A stretch of DNA of 64,000 bases from Linnemannia schmuckeri. Its lineage: Eukaryota > Mortierellomycota > Mortierellomycetes > Mortierellales > Mortierellaceae. The notes under the pieces are model-generated. The model was not told where the DNA came from. It made no database searches and saw nothing but the letters and a program-made list of their open reading frames with translations. The position numbers and the translations under genes are program-made. Below, piece after piece: positions 23,414 to 34,356 of this stretch (within the stretch, counting starts at the first letter, position 1; every line of letters begins with the position of its first letter). The stretch is taken from assembly GCA_029449235.1 (NCBI GenBank), contig JANATG010000001.1, forward strand, positions 4,588,001-4,652,000, read 5' to 3'.

Positions 23414-24186
23414 GGGTTACAACAAGATGCTATAACGAAGGGGGAATGAGGAAAAGGAAGGATTAAAAAGGTACGAGATGAAGGGGATGAACAAGACGAT
23501 AGTGATGGTGTAAAGTAGTCAATGCCGTGGATAAAGATATGAAGGATGGCAGACACTAACTGTAATAGCAACAGAGCAAGATAGTGTGAATGAGGGAATG
23601 AGCAAGAGAAAGAGGAAAGAATACTAGAGGAAAGTGGAAGAGACTAGAAAAAAATTCCGTTTTATGGTACAAGAAGAAAAGAGTATTTATACTAGTGTAC
23701 TAGTGCACAGCAGGGTCGGAGGCGTGGTAAGTAGAGGCGCAGTTATGGGGCACATCCCTTCCCTACATATACTAAAATCCATAAGTCGTAAATCACCTGA
23801 CTTGCTGTGTGTGGGGGTCTTGAGGAGAGTTGTTCTTGGCTGGCCGAGGCGTTGGCGTCAGTGCCAGGTGTGATAGGGTCGCTCATCGAGGAAGAGGGAG
23901 AAGGAAAGGTGGAGTTCCCCTCTACAGCCCCTGTGTTCGAGGGTGTGTCTCCAGGATCGACGGCCATAACTCGGATAGCGGGTAGACAAGGAGAAAGATG
24001 TATATATATATATATGTGTGTGTGTGTCCCTTCTCAATATCGCGAATAAAGAAGGTAACTCTCAAGATCTGCTCGTATCGTGGAAAGAAAAGTGCTTTTC
24101 CAGACACTCGCAGGCAAACGCGTAAAATAGTCAAATGGCCACCAGAAGCTAAGCCGCCCCAAATCACCACAATATCAGAGTGGAAC
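23414..24186. other. Spacer between LRR gene and LRR fragment
   Basis: The first part is the promoter of the F-box/LRR gene. A minus-strand open frame at 23743-23967 is Ser/Pro/Thr-rich without family resemblance. A (TA)n(TG)n microsatellite sits at about 23998-24028. Confidence 0.4.
23998..24028. repeat. (TA)n(TG)n compound microsatellite
   Basis: An alternating TA run followed directly by a TG run. Confidence 0.85.
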
Positions 24187-24192
24187 TCTGAC

Positions 24193-24366
24193 ATGAGCAA
24201 CCTGATCGGAGACGACGGAGCTGTTGCGCTGTCTGAGGCACTCAAGGCCAGCTTGGCCCTAACCACTTTGGACTTGGAGAGCAACTGGATCGGACCCAAC
24301 GGAACTGAGACGCTGTCTGAAGTACTCAAGATCAACTCGACTCCCACCACTTTGGATTTGATGAGC
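24193..24366 (+). pseudogene. Inverted LRR fragment, about two units
   Basis: The plus strand reads NLIGDDGAVALSEALK, then ALTTLDLESNWIGPNG, SEVLK and PTTLDLM, two units of the same 28-residue LRR as the gene at 22109, in opposite orientation. No F-box part, start or terminator fits it. It is a truncated, inverted duplicate of the neighbouring family. Confidence 0.75.
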
Positions 24367-24380
24367 TGCAACAAGATGAG

Positions 24381-24979
24381 GGCGGATGAAAGGAAAAGAA
24401 GGAGCAGGTATTCTTTAACGTGTGTTGTTTAATAAAGTGAGCTATGAACTATCGAGCTATCTAGCTATTGCTATGTTGTATTTATAGGTGTGTGAGGAAA
24501 GCTAATGGTTTTCTAGAGGTTTCTATCTATTTCCTCTCTCTAAGCTTAAATAACTTGGCGTATTCTGCTTAGTAGCTAACTCGGAAATGTAACGATCAAC
24601 CCGGGGATTGGCCCCAGCCACCTACTCTGCATAGGATATTGTTACTCAGGGAGAAGGTCGAAGGCCAGAGTTGTAGGACCGCTGTTAAGTCCTCAATTGG
24701 TAGAGGGGAGAAGAGGTTGCAGGTTGAAGGAAGGTTGATAGTAGGGAGTAATAGTAATAGTGACCTAAAGAACCACACGAAACGATACACTGCAGCGCGT
24801 CAGGGAAACTCTTGTCAGTACTGCTCTGGTCCAAGAAGTGATGTGTAAAAGGACAAAGAGCAGACAAGAGGGCTTGGCGCACTACTAATACTATGTCTAC
24901 TAAAGAATATGGCTGCTAATGTAAGGTGTCGTCACCGCTGCCTAGCCACCACATCCTTTTGCAACATCATCGTATATAC
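24381..24979. other. Spacer with tRNA-like imperfect motif
   Basis: No gene is supported. Near 24690-24735 there is a D-arm-like hairpin (CCTC, loop AATTGGTA, GAGG) followed by a weak B-box-like GGTTGAAGG. Anticodon and T stems do not pair, so no tRNA is called. Confidence 0.35.
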
Positions 24980-25290
24980 CTGTTTACACGCGCTTCGAAC
25001 ACATTCATATCTGCACTAAGTAATTGTGTCGCCGTACTGCCAGTCAGTGGAAACTTGGACGAAATCTTGGAGCAGCCCTTATTCCAATATTGATGGGCGT
25101 AACTCGCTGTAGACAGGCCAACAGGATCGGGTTTTGGCGAAGGTGCAAATCCTTCAAACTGCTTGATCAGGCTTAATCCATTTGCATTAGCAGTAGGTAT
25201 TGGCCATACAGCACCGCAGCTCGATAATAACGAAAATGCGAATGCGGCGAATGCGAATACAAAAATGTCTGGTTGTATGGTGATGCTAGT
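24980..25290 (-). pseudogene. GH24 (T4/phage-type) lysozyme, truncated relic
   Basis: On the minus strand a frame reads a hydrophobic leader (FVFAFAAFAFSLL), then NGLSLIKQFEGFAPSP, KPDPVGLSTASYAH, a Cys-containing segment, and FPLTGSTATQLLSAD, ending at a good donor (AACAG then GTATAT, about 24980). This follows the fungal GH24 lysozyme pattern: the Glu of FEG, the Asp of DPVG and the Thr before YxH match the T4 catalytic triad positions. GYGH has become SYAH, no convincing ATG precedes the leader, and no second exon with the NQxxALxSFxFN helix was found downstream. It is therefore a 5' remnant of a secreted muramidase gene. Family assignment is from memory of the motif order. Confidence 0.6.
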
Positions 25291-26024
25291 TTGATTATAT
25301 ATCGAGGAAAAAATTAATACTAGGCAAAAAACTGATGGTCGTTTAAGGCAATAATAGCTAAGGGATGCCTATACCTTGTTTGGGTGTGGTGTGGGCTGCA
25401 AAGGCCGAGGGAGGTTGAAAACCGTTCTATGTATTTCGATGGGTAGTATACTTTGTCTTGGATTGCCGAAGCCAAGAATTCAGATGAGACTTTAGATAAT
25501 AGAAGATAAAGCTATTAATCAGAATATAGCGTCATCTGCCCAATCCTGCAATAAAATGCGAGTCTTTAGGGCGACATTTGCACGGCTTTGAGTTGGTGCT
25601 CTAGGGACGTCTGCCGCAATTCCTATTTGTATTCTTTATTACATATTCATCCTTTGCTTGCTCCATTGATCCCTGTAAATGGCGCTTCTCGGATCTTCAT
25701 GCCTTTCCAAACCGTGCTCCAGTTCCCCGAAGAGACCTGTCCTTGCTCTCTTTCAATTTCGGTACTTGTCTGCTTGCGTACAATGACTAAACGTGGTAAC
25801 TCCTTCTTTGCCCCTCTTTTTTGTATTCCCTTCCACCCCATTGTGTCAAACGACACTATGTAGAAGTTGAGAGATAGTCAGGTGGATAGATGTTCTGGAA
25901 GTGTAGGTATGTAAAAAGCAGCTCAGTGCCAGTTGCGTAGACATATGTTGTAAACGGTTGCTGTGAGAATATGACCATTAAAAATACAAGTTGACCACAT
26001 CGTTGTGGCACCAGCATTATTGAT
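25291..26024. other. Non-coding spacer
   Basis: No gene was recognised on either strand. It holds the 3' flank of the first Sel1 gene and the upstream side of the lysozyme relic. Confidence 0.4.
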
Positions 26025-27980
26025 TTATTTAAGCAGCATGTCTTTTACATGTTGTACGGCCTCTGCGTTTCCTCTTGCAGCCAGTCCGACAAACCGTTCA
26101 ATAGACTTTTCGCGGTTCTTAGAGACGCCTATTCCGTAGTAATACCAATAGACCACTCGAAGCTGAGCCTTCTCGTCTCTTTGCTCAGCAGCCTTGAGAT
26201 ACCATTCAAAAGCCTTGGAGTTATCTCTATCAACACCACGTCCATACGAGTACATGTCTCCCATACAGAACTGAGCATGCACTACGCCCTGGTCAGCAGC
26301 CACTATAAACCACTCCTTGATCTTGGACTGGGTTTGTGGGTCTTTGACAAAATGAGCGGAATTGAACCAGTTGACGCAATATAAATTCCTTAGACCAAGC
26401 TGAGCCTCGGTGTGGTCTTGGACAGCAGCCTTGAGGTACCAATCCACAGCTTTGGACTTGTCTTTTGGGAGACCGTGCGTGCCTTGCTCGTATAAGCGAC
26501 CTAAAGAGAACTGAGCCTCTGCAAGGCCTTGATCAGCGGCCTTGAAGTACCACTCGACGGCCTTGGCATCGTTCTGCGGAACCCCCTGAGCAGTATTGAA
26601 CGCCTCAGCTACTCGCACTTGGGCCGCAGCAAACCCTTGTTCGGCAGACTTGAGGTACCATTCGAAGGACATAGAGTCCGATTGAGGAACACCGCGACCC
26701 TTCTCGTAGGCTGCGCCCATGTTGTACTGCATTTCTGCGTGACCATTTTCGGCTGCCTTGACCGCCCATTCCATTGCCTTGATGTTGTCTTTCGGAACGC
26801 CAGTGCCTTTGGTATACGCCTGCGATACTTTTGCTTGAGCATCAACATAGCCCTGTACGGCAGACTTGAGGAACCACTCGTAGGCCTTGGCATGATCCTG
26901 TGGGACGTCACCGTATCCTTGCTCGTGCAAGAGACCAACATTGTACTGTGCGCGGGGATGACCTTGCTCAGCGGCCTTGCAGTACCAGTCTATGGCCGTC
27001 TGATCGTCTTTGTGTACTTCTCGTCCATCCTTGTATCGATCCCCGAGAGTGACCATGGCGTTGGCATCTCCATGGTTGGCGTTGACCATTGTCTGAATGA
27101 GGCTCATATCAGTGGTAGTGGTATTGTCCTGAGGGTCATCTAGTCGTTTTGTGGTGTTGTTACTCGTCCCTGAGGACTGAGTATTAATGGCGTCAATCTG
27201 AGTATTGTCTTGTACGCAAAATTCTCGGGGCTCTCGAAGCGTGGGCGCATTTTCTGGGCTGTTGGTATGACTACAGCATTGCATGATCTCTGGGTCACCG
27301 TTACAGGAGGGGCTACGTGCAGTGAGGCTATGGCGTGGCGTGTTGAGCGAAAGTTCCTGGACGGTCCGCTGGAGGGACACGATCAAGTCTGCAGTGACAG
27401 TGCCGGAGGCGGTGGGCAGTTCGCTGCCTACCACAGCATCCAACACGACATTCGGTACAGCATGAATCCGTCGTGGCTCAAGACTAGTGTTTGTTTGTGC
27501 CGAAAGGATGTTTGATTGTGGTAAGCGCATATTTTTTTCACACACACTCCAAAAATCACATTATTGTTGTTTGCATGAAATGTATATCAAGGGATCATCA
27601 TGCCATTCTCCAAGATAAAGACCCTGAGGCAAGCCTCATCGCAATGCTACGGGAGTTGGAATAGAATCGAGATGCCATTTCGCGGACAAGAAAAAGTATA
27701 AAGGGGACGTTTTTCTTTGGCATACTCACGCTTTGTAGTCCTTGCCTTTCACGTATGAAATCATCTTGGTCTTGTCTCTGACAAAAAGGGCGTCGTCAAA
27801 AGCTTGCTGGATGTCTTCCCAGAGGATAAAGTCCTTGTTTGTGTCGGGATCGGTGTGGCAGACGATGTGGATGATATTGGCAGAATCGAGGGGAGCTGAG
27901 GTGGTAGAAGGTGGTTCACTCTTGTGTACCGAACGGAATCCCTGGACGTGCTCTTGTGTTGCTGCGCCTATTTGTGTCAT
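26025..27980 (-). CDS. Sel1-repeat protein with shared N-terminal module (copy 1)
   Basis: Two exons: 27980..27730 and 27483..26025, phase 2, 569 residues. Exon 1 carries the family module (ANIIHIVCHTDPDTNKDFIL, WEDIQQAFDDALFVRDKTK, KGKDYKA); the module finishes in exon 2 with LEPRRIHAVPNVVLDAVV. A Ser/Thr/Asn-rich linker follows, then nine to ten Sel1 repeats (36-residue TPR-like helical pairs, GxGVPxDxxKAxEWxxKAAEQG), one disrupted around CVNWFNSAHFVKD. No signal peptide or membrane helix is present, so a cytosolic scaffold is likely. Sel1 solenoids generally serve as protein-binding adaptors; the partner here is unknown. The start at 27980 was preferred over an in-frame ATG at 28157 because the added part is translated microsatellite (His-Ser repeats). 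About 350 nt are identical to copy 2 at 31.7-32.05 kb. Confidence 0.87.
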
Positions 27981-28061
27981 TTCTTTTTGTTCTGTTTTGA
28001 TGAGGCAAGCTGATGGTTTGGGGACTGATGCGAGTTGGTTCAAAGGAAGAGAGATGGAGGT

Positions 28062-28094
28062 GTGTGAATGTGAATGTGAATGTGAATGTGAATG
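28062..28094. repeat. (GTGAAT)n hexanucleotide repeat in leader of Sel1 copy 1
   Basis: About five units, ending about 80 nt upstream of the chosen ATG on the minus strand. The same repeat precedes copy 2 at 32957. Confidence 0.85.
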
Positions 28095-28363
28095 AGAGTG
28101 AAAGGGAATAAAGAGCAAGAGAAAGAGAGAAGGCGAATGAAGCGTTGCTGAAGGCAAAAAAGTTGGCGAAGGTTTAAAATGACTTTTTCTTTTCTTTTTT
28201 CTTTGTGCGCTAGAAGGGCGGATGTGACGCGATTGGTCGGAGATTCGGAGAGTGCAGTCTGACCAGATACGATCACCTTTTCTTCTTTCGGGTCAGTTGA
28301 TGCCGTACTGAGATGGTGTGGAATGAAATAAAAGTGTGTATGCTTGCCAAACAGCGAATTTTT

Positions 28364-28365
<2 letters not shown>

Positions 28366-28395
<30 letters not shown>
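28366..28395. repeat. Poly-T tract, 30 nt
   Basis: Uninterrupted T run. Confidence 0.9.
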
Positions 28396-28554
28396 CGCCC
28401 AGAGGGATCTGTGCAGTACGAGTTCAATTGGGTGGCATTGTCGAACGCAATCAACCTTGAAGTGGAAAAGCCCTTAACAAAAATGATTAAAAGCACCATC
28501 ACGACACATCAGCAATCTTTCTTTTTTTTTTTCCCTTCCCATTTTTCTGCTACC

Positions 28555-28989
28555 ATGGGTTTGGCAGATCTCAAAGGGGCTTGGGTTACCGAGGGTATTG
28601 GCGTAACGTCTCAAGACCTTATTGCAGATGACAATTGTCCTGTCCCCAAAAACCGCAAGTTCACAGCAGCCTGGAGACTCCAAAAGGATACGACTGGGGG
28701 AGTTGTGAAGAACTCCTATTATAAGATTCCAGACTGGGTCGCCACCGGACCGGTCGAGCATGTCCCTGCCCTCCCTCGCTCCAACAAACATCGGCTTCAA
28801 CGTTGGGATGACTTTCCATGGTCTCATAGGACTCTTCCAGCTGTGAACAAAGTAAGCCAGAGTTTCTCTATGGGATCGACGTTGGAGAATAAGTTTGCTG
28901 GCGCCGAGCGCTGTGCTTCGGTCCAACTTATCTACTATCGTTTGGAACCGTTTGGGATAATCTCATTGTTTACCGCCAGATTGCTCACT
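28555..28989 (+). other. Open reading frame of unknown function inside an inverted repeat
   Basis: From the ATG at 28555 the plus strand is open for about 145 codons up to a donor-like site (CTCAG then GTATGG). The protein starts MGLADLKGAWVTEG and contains WDDFPWSHRTLP; I do not recognise it. Its first third lies in the left arm of the inverted repeat, and the minus strand of the right arm encodes a similar stretch (VPKNRKFTAA in both). It may be part of a duplicated gene or element rather than an active gene. Confidence 0.3.
28572..28695 (+). repeat. Inverted repeat, left arm
   Basis: About 124 nt matching the reverse complement of 29112-29236 at an estimated 85% by eye, with about 416 nt between the arms. 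Confidence 0.85.
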
Positions 28990-29111
28990 CAGGTATGGAT
29001 TTACACTTACTTTTTCTGAAGGCAAAAAAGGAATTTTGTCTAAACCAAGCGAAAACAATCTATAACAATGCTCTTTTGAAATATAGGCCATTTTCATCAA
29101 GCTCATCGCTT

Positions 29112-29236
29112 TAGTCATATCCTTTTAGAGTCTTCAGGCTGCTGTGAACTTGCGGTTTTTGGGGACAGGGCGATTGTCATCTGCAATAAGATCTTAAGAC
29201 GTTACGCCAATATACTCGGTAACCCGAGTCCCTTTG
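29112..29236 (-). repeat. Inverted repeat, right arm
   Basis: Reverse-complement partner of 28572-28695, sharing long exact blocks such as TTGCAGATGACAAT and CCCCAAAAACCGCAAG. This arm carries in-frame stops relative to the left-arm frame and is the more degraded copy. Confidence 0.85.
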
Positions 29237-29759
29237 TGCAGACCAGACAGCATCCCTGAGGTCGCCATATGGGTCACTGGAACATCCCCAAGTGGTGCTT
29301 ACCACCTCTAGGCCAGTTGCAGATTCGTGGGAAAAATCGAGTGTATGAAAAATAACTACAAAAAAATGAGAAATAAAAGACTAAAAAGCCAAAAGGATTC
29401 TGGGGTCGAGGAGCGATCAAAAATGGAGATGATAGATTTTGTTATGATCACCAATAAAGCAAAGGTCTAAGTTAGGAATAGTGGATCATTGTATATGGGG
29501 TTCATCATTGGGCAGTATGTCTATGGGAAACAAAGCAGGCAAACAAAAAAAAAGTGAACAAAATGACCCTGTATGTTAATAAACGTTACACCCTGGAAAA
29601 AGCAAAGATCTTTGAATCAGACAGTGTTTGTGAGAATATTCTCACACAACTCTGTGACATTAGATTAATTTTTTACATATTCGTATTTTTGTCCTCCTCA
29701 ACGTGTCAAACCCGTCGGTGCGCTCTCAAGCGTCGCTAGCCAAGCATCGCATCGCTATT
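29237..29759. other. Non-coding spacer
   Basis: A/T-rich with short A tracts. No gene was recognised. Confidence 0.4.
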
Positions 29760-30095
29760 CCATCGACTTGCAGCCTTACTGTACCACTTTCTCGCCATCT
29801 TATCATCCTTCTGAACACCTACTCCAATCTTACACATCAACCCCATTAATATCTGAGCAGCATCTTATCCCTGATTAGCAGCCCTCAAAGCCCAATCAGC
29901 CGCCTTTCCAGCGTCCTTGAGCATTCCCTGTCCTTCCAAGAGCGCAGCCGCTAGATTGAACTGCGAACACGCATGGTCTTGTACAGCTGCATTGTATAAC
30001 CATCTCATCGCCTTTATGAGCTCTTGTCGAGTACCGGCACCTTCGGCGCATGCACGAGCGGTTTGGAACTCTGCTTCTGCAAGGCCCTGGACTGG
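29760..30095 (-). pseudogene. Sel1-repeat relic
   Basis: The minus strand reads GLAEAEFQTARACAEGAGTR, KAMRWLYNAAVQDHACSQ, LLEGQGMLKDAGKAADWALR, AANQG, a TAA stop, DAAQILMGLMCKIGVGVQKD and KMARKWYSKAA: about three 36-residue Sel1 units with an in-frame stop. No N-terminal module or start is nearby. It is an isolated remnant of the family. Confidence 0.72.
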
Positions 30096-30962
30096 AGATT
30101 AGTAGAACCATTGAAGGTTTGGAGAGAACCCATGTCAACACCGTCCCAACCTTGGTCATAGTATCGGTTATGTTTGTACTTTGTAAGCACAAGCCATCAA
30201 TTACTATAATAAAAACAACTGTGGTTCATTGGTTGAGTAGTTTATTGCAAAAGCAAATTTGCATAACGCCCTCCTTTGCCGTGCCGGGGGTCAATGCTCC
30301 AACTCCATCAGCTCCTCCAAGCGATTGTTTGGTCTCCTCGTTTAATGGTCCGTGGCCTAAACAAGTTCGTGGCAGCGGCAAGCCTTCAGGCACATCAATT
30401 CGTTCCCTGAAGACGCCTCCTGGTAGTAATCGAATCATTTGAATTCCTTAGGCGCCACTGCCGCTGCTGCTAACGATTGTTAGACTAGAGTTATTTTTTT
30501 CTGGTCCTGACTGTGTTTTTGGTCAACATCGCTTATTGTCGAAGTTGTGGAAAAAAAGGTGCAATGCGGAAGGAAGGAGGAGGGAGGGAAACAAATGAAT
30601 AAGGTGTAATAGCGCGATAGAAGATGAGGGGGAAAGACTAAGAAAGATGGACGATAGCTTTTGTCCCTTCCTTTTTTTTGTTAGTGGCGAAGGCGGAGGA
30701 GATTTATGATTAGCTCGAAACGAAATCGTATTTTTCCAGGAACGATCGCCTGTGTGGTGGCGGGGGAAAAATGAGACGGCTTATCTTTTTTCTGCTTCCA
30801 ATCTGATGGTGGAGGATCATGTAAGTGATTCTAGCGGGCGCAGGTAGTCAAGAACGCTCTCAATGTCAGCTGTGTAAATGTTTGCCATAAACAGAGGGTT
30901 GCTGTGAAAATATTATCTTTAAAAGTACTAGCTGGCCTCATCGTGCTCGCGGCATTATGAAT
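30096..30962. other. Non-coding spacer
   Basis: A short open frame exists on each strand at 30226-30442 without family resemblance. The remainder is purine-rich. It also holds the 3' flank of Sel1 copy 2. Confidence 0.4.
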
Positions 30963-32867
30963 TTATTCAAGCAGCATGTGCCTTAGTGTCTCTACAGCAT
31001 CTATGTCGCCTCCTTTAGCGAGTCTGGCATACCACTCAATAGATTTTTCGCGGCTCTCAGTGACGCCTATCCCGGCTTCGTACCGACGAGCTACAAAGTC
31101 TTGTGCCTTCGTGTCTCCTTGCTCAGCAGCCTTGAGATACCATCCAAAGGCTTTGAAGTCATCCATACCAACTCCGCGTCCATTAGTGTACATGTCTCCC
31201 ATACAGAACTGAGCATGCGCCACACCTTGGTCGGCAGCCACTATAAACCACTCCTTGATCTTGGATTGGGACCGCACAAAAATAGCGGAGTTGTACATGT
31301 TGCCGCAATAGAGCTCCCTTAATAGGGACTGAGCCTCGATGTGTCCTTGCTTGGCCGCCTTGAGATACCAGTCTATAGCCATCGACTTGTCTTGTGAGGG
31401 GCCCTGCGAGCCTTGCTTGTGTATGCTACCTAGAGCGAACTGGGCTTCTGCAAGGCCTTGATCAGCGGCCTTGAAGTACCACTCGACGGCCTTGGCATAG
31501 TCTCGTGGAACATCACGACCAGCCATGAATGCGGCAGCCACTCGCGCCTGGGCCGCAGCAAACCCTTGTTCGGCAGACTTGAGGTACCATTCGAAGGACT
31601 TGGAGTCGGACTGCGGAACTCCGTGACCCTTCTCGTAGGCATCACCCATGTCGTACTGCATTTCCGTGTGACCATTTTCGGCTGCCTTGACCGCCCACTC
31701 CATTGCCTTGATGTTGTCTTTCGGAACGCCAGTGCCTTTGGTATACGCCTGCGATACTTTTGCTTGAGCATCAACATAGCCCTGTACGGCAGACTTGAGG
31801 AACCACTCGTAGGCCTTGGCATGATCCTGTGGGACGTCACCGTATCCTTGCTCGTGCAAGAGACCAACATTGTACTGTGCGCGGGGATGACCTTGCTCAG
31901 CGGCCTTGCAGTACCAGTCTATGGCCGTCTGATCGTCTTTGTGTACTTCTCGTCCATCCTTGTATCGATCCCCGAGAGTGACCATGGCGTTGGCATCTCC
32001 ATGGTTGGCGTTGACCATTGTCTGAATGAGGCTCATATCAGTGGTAGTGATATTGTCCTGAGGGTCATCTAGCTGCTTTGTGGTGGTGCTGGTCGCCTCT
32101 GAAGGAGGAGTATCGATGGCGCCACGGTGATTGTTGTCCTGTGTACATCGCTCATTAGCTTGGGCTCCTCGAAGAGGGGGCATCTTTTCCGGTTCGTCGA
32201 AATGGCTTTCGTTCCGCATGGTCTCTGGGTTATTTCCACAGGGGGGTTTGTAGGGAGCACTACCAGTGGGGTTCTGACGTGGCGTGTTGAGCGAAAGCTC
32301 CTCAACAGCTCGCTGAAGTGAGGCAGTCATATCTGCAGTGACAGTGGCAGAAGTAGTGGGCAGGCCACCACCCACAACAACGTCCAACACGACATCTGGC
32401 ATAGCAGCAACCCTGCGCGGCTCAAGACTATGGTTTATTCATGCAAAAAAAAGGGACAACCGTGTATGGTTAGCAATTATTTTCTTCTCCCGCACTCTAA
32501 TCAAACACATCTCTCCGCCTCTCTCCCTTTGTACAATATGCATATCAAAACATCATGTCGCCATTGTGTGAGAAAAATTAACAGCATAGGGTAGTATTTA
32601 GCAGCCCACTTACGCACTGAGGTCCTCGCCTTTGACAAAAGAGAGCACCTTGGTCTTGTGTCGGACACATAGCGCATCGTCGAATGCCTGTTGGATGTCT
32701 TCCCAGAGGATAACGTCCTTGTTGGTGTTGGGGTCTGTGTAGCAGTCGATATGGATGACGTCGGGTGAGTCAAGAGGGATGGAGGTGGTGGAGGGCTGCT
32801 GGCTCTTGTGGACTGAGTGAAACCCTTGGACGTGCTCCCGAGTTGCATCCACGGGCATTTCTGTCAT
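30963..32867 (-). CDS. Sel1-repeat protein with shared N-terminal module (copy 2)
   Basis: Two exons: 32867..32614 and 32427..30963, phase 2, 572 residues. The module is complete: DVIHIDCYTDPNTNKDVIL, WEDIQQAFDDALCVRHKTK, KGEDLSA in exon 1, then LEPRRVAAMPDVVLDVVVGG in exon 2. A Thr/Pro/Asn-rich linker precedes about nine or ten Sel1 repeats ending in AVETLRHMLLE. It is the closest paralogue of the gene at 26025: the linkers have diverged, but repeats 1-3 are almost identical at DNA level. No signal peptide or membrane segment is seen. A second ATG three codons in is also possible. Function unknown beyond a likely protein-binding scaffold. Confidence 0.87.
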
Positions 32868-33293
32868 TTTTTATATCTTTTTTGATGAGGCAAGCTGGAA
32901 GAAAGAGAGGGAGAGCGGTGTTGATGTAAATGTCAAGGGAGAAAGGGGAAGTGCGTGAATGTGAATGTGAATGTGAATGTGAATTGTGAATGAAAAGAAA
33001 TGAAAAAGAGAAAGAGAGAAAGTGAATGGAAGCAAAAGAAAGTTGGCGAGGGTTTTGTCGCCTTGACTTATTGTCCACAGAGGAGCGAATGTGGCGAATA
33101 ACTCGTGATTCATTATGTGCGGACCCACCTCCAGGCGCGATCAACCTACAAAGTAGGAAATGTAAATTCTATCAAGCTTGTGTAGAAAGAAATCACAAGT
33201 GTGGTGTGTGAGTTATTACAAGTACAGGAACATAGGGTATATTTGCTGCCATCGTAAACTACTTTATCTCCATATTACAATGCTCGTAAGACA
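32868..33293. other. Promoter of Sel1 copy 2 and 3' flank of a Sel1 relic
   Basis: Contains the GTGAAT repeat at 32957-32990. No gene is seen. Confidence 0.45.
32957..32990. repeat. (GTGAAT)n hexanucleotide repeat in leader of Sel1 copy 2
   Basis: About five units, with one GAATT interruption, placed about 90 nt upstream of the ATG, as in copy 1. Confidence 0.85.
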
Positions 33294-34069
33294 CTATTGC
33301 CTTGTCAGCTCGTCAACGCGCCCTTGCGCCAACTGATGTCCAGCCCATCCGGCTTTAGTATACCACTCAAAAGTCCTCTCGCAATTCACAGGATCACCGC
33401 CCTTCCCTTCCTCATAACACGCAGCAACCTTGAACCGAGCATCCACTTGCCCTTGCTCCGCAGCTTTGACGTACCATCCCATAGTCTTGATTTCATCCGT
33501 CACAACACCACGACCCATCTCATAAAAACCTCCAACTTTACACTGCACCTCTACAGGTCCTTGATCTGAAGCCTTATGATACCACTCTAACGCCCGTCTA
33601 TCGTCTTGGGGGACACCACCCTACCCTTCCTCAAAAGCACTTTCCACAAACACCTGCGCCTGAGCGTGACCTTGATCGGCGAGCTTGCGGAACCAGGCGA
33701 CGATGGTGGAGGCGGTCGCTGGATCAGGTTCGTCAACGTCAAATTCGTCAGCGCTGGTCATGAGAAGTGCGACTTTGAACTGAGGTTCTGCAAGGCCTTG
33801 GTGAGCTGCTTTGAGAACCTTTGTTAGGCCATGAGCGTATCTTGCGCGGACCCGTCGTAAGAGTATTTGGGCTCGTTGGGTAGATTGTAGCTGTCGTCTT
33901 GGTGGTATAGTACGCTGATGTTGTATTGAGCTCGGGCATGTCCTTGTTCTGCTGCTTTGAGGTACCAGGCTAGTGCTAGCTGGTTATCCTACTTTACTCC
34001 GTCGCAGTTCCTGAAGTGATCGCCGAATGTAACTTGCGTCTCCGCATCGCCTTGAGAATCGGCTGTCAT
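33294..34069 (-). pseudogene. Sel1-repeat pseudogene, probable severed C-terminal part of the gene at 34357
   Basis: Reading the minus strand from 34069: DSQGDAETQVTFGDHFRN, GVK, TAG (33991-33989), DNQLALAWYLKAAEQGHARA, a frameshift near 33830-33860, HQGLAEPQFKVALLM, RKLADQGHAQAQVF, EEG, TAG (33623-33621), GGVPQDD, ALEWYHKASDQG, then an open stretch (33548 to 33294) with YEMGRGVVTDEIKTMGWYVK to RVDELTRQ. Both stops sit where paralogues usually have Gln. The opening residues correspond to the first Sel1 unit that follows the linker in intact paralogues, and the locus lies directly downstream of a module-only gene in the same orientation. Confidence 0.78.
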
Positions 34070-34356
34070 TGTTGGCGCATGTGTCTTTGTAGCAGTGGTT
34101 TATATGGTCGTACTGGGCTTGTGTGAAGGTGGTGAAAGTGAAGGAATAGTGAGAGAAAGAAGGATACAACAGAAGACGAAACGTGAAAATAAAAAAAGAA
34201 ATGCGGCCTCAAATAAACCGTTAGGCTTGAGGTTCGTTTGCAACTTCAATTTTATGGGATTTAGGAGTGGCGGTATGATCCCGTGATTTGTCGTTCAAGC
34301 GCCGTTTGATTCTCAGCCACAACCCCATTGTCTTATCATTGATAGGCTGAGCTTGT

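Larger units (their letters stand above)
27981..28554. other. Promoter region of Sel1 copy 1, with microsatellite and poly-T
   Basis: Contains a GTGAAT hexanucleotide repeat close to the start codon and a 30-nt T tract at 28366-28395. No gene is seen. Confidence 0.5.

Noticed and set aside
24680..24740. tRNA or tRNA-derived SINE
   Set aside because: A D-arm-like hairpin and a weak B box are present, but the anticodon and T stems do not pair and no acceptor stem closes.
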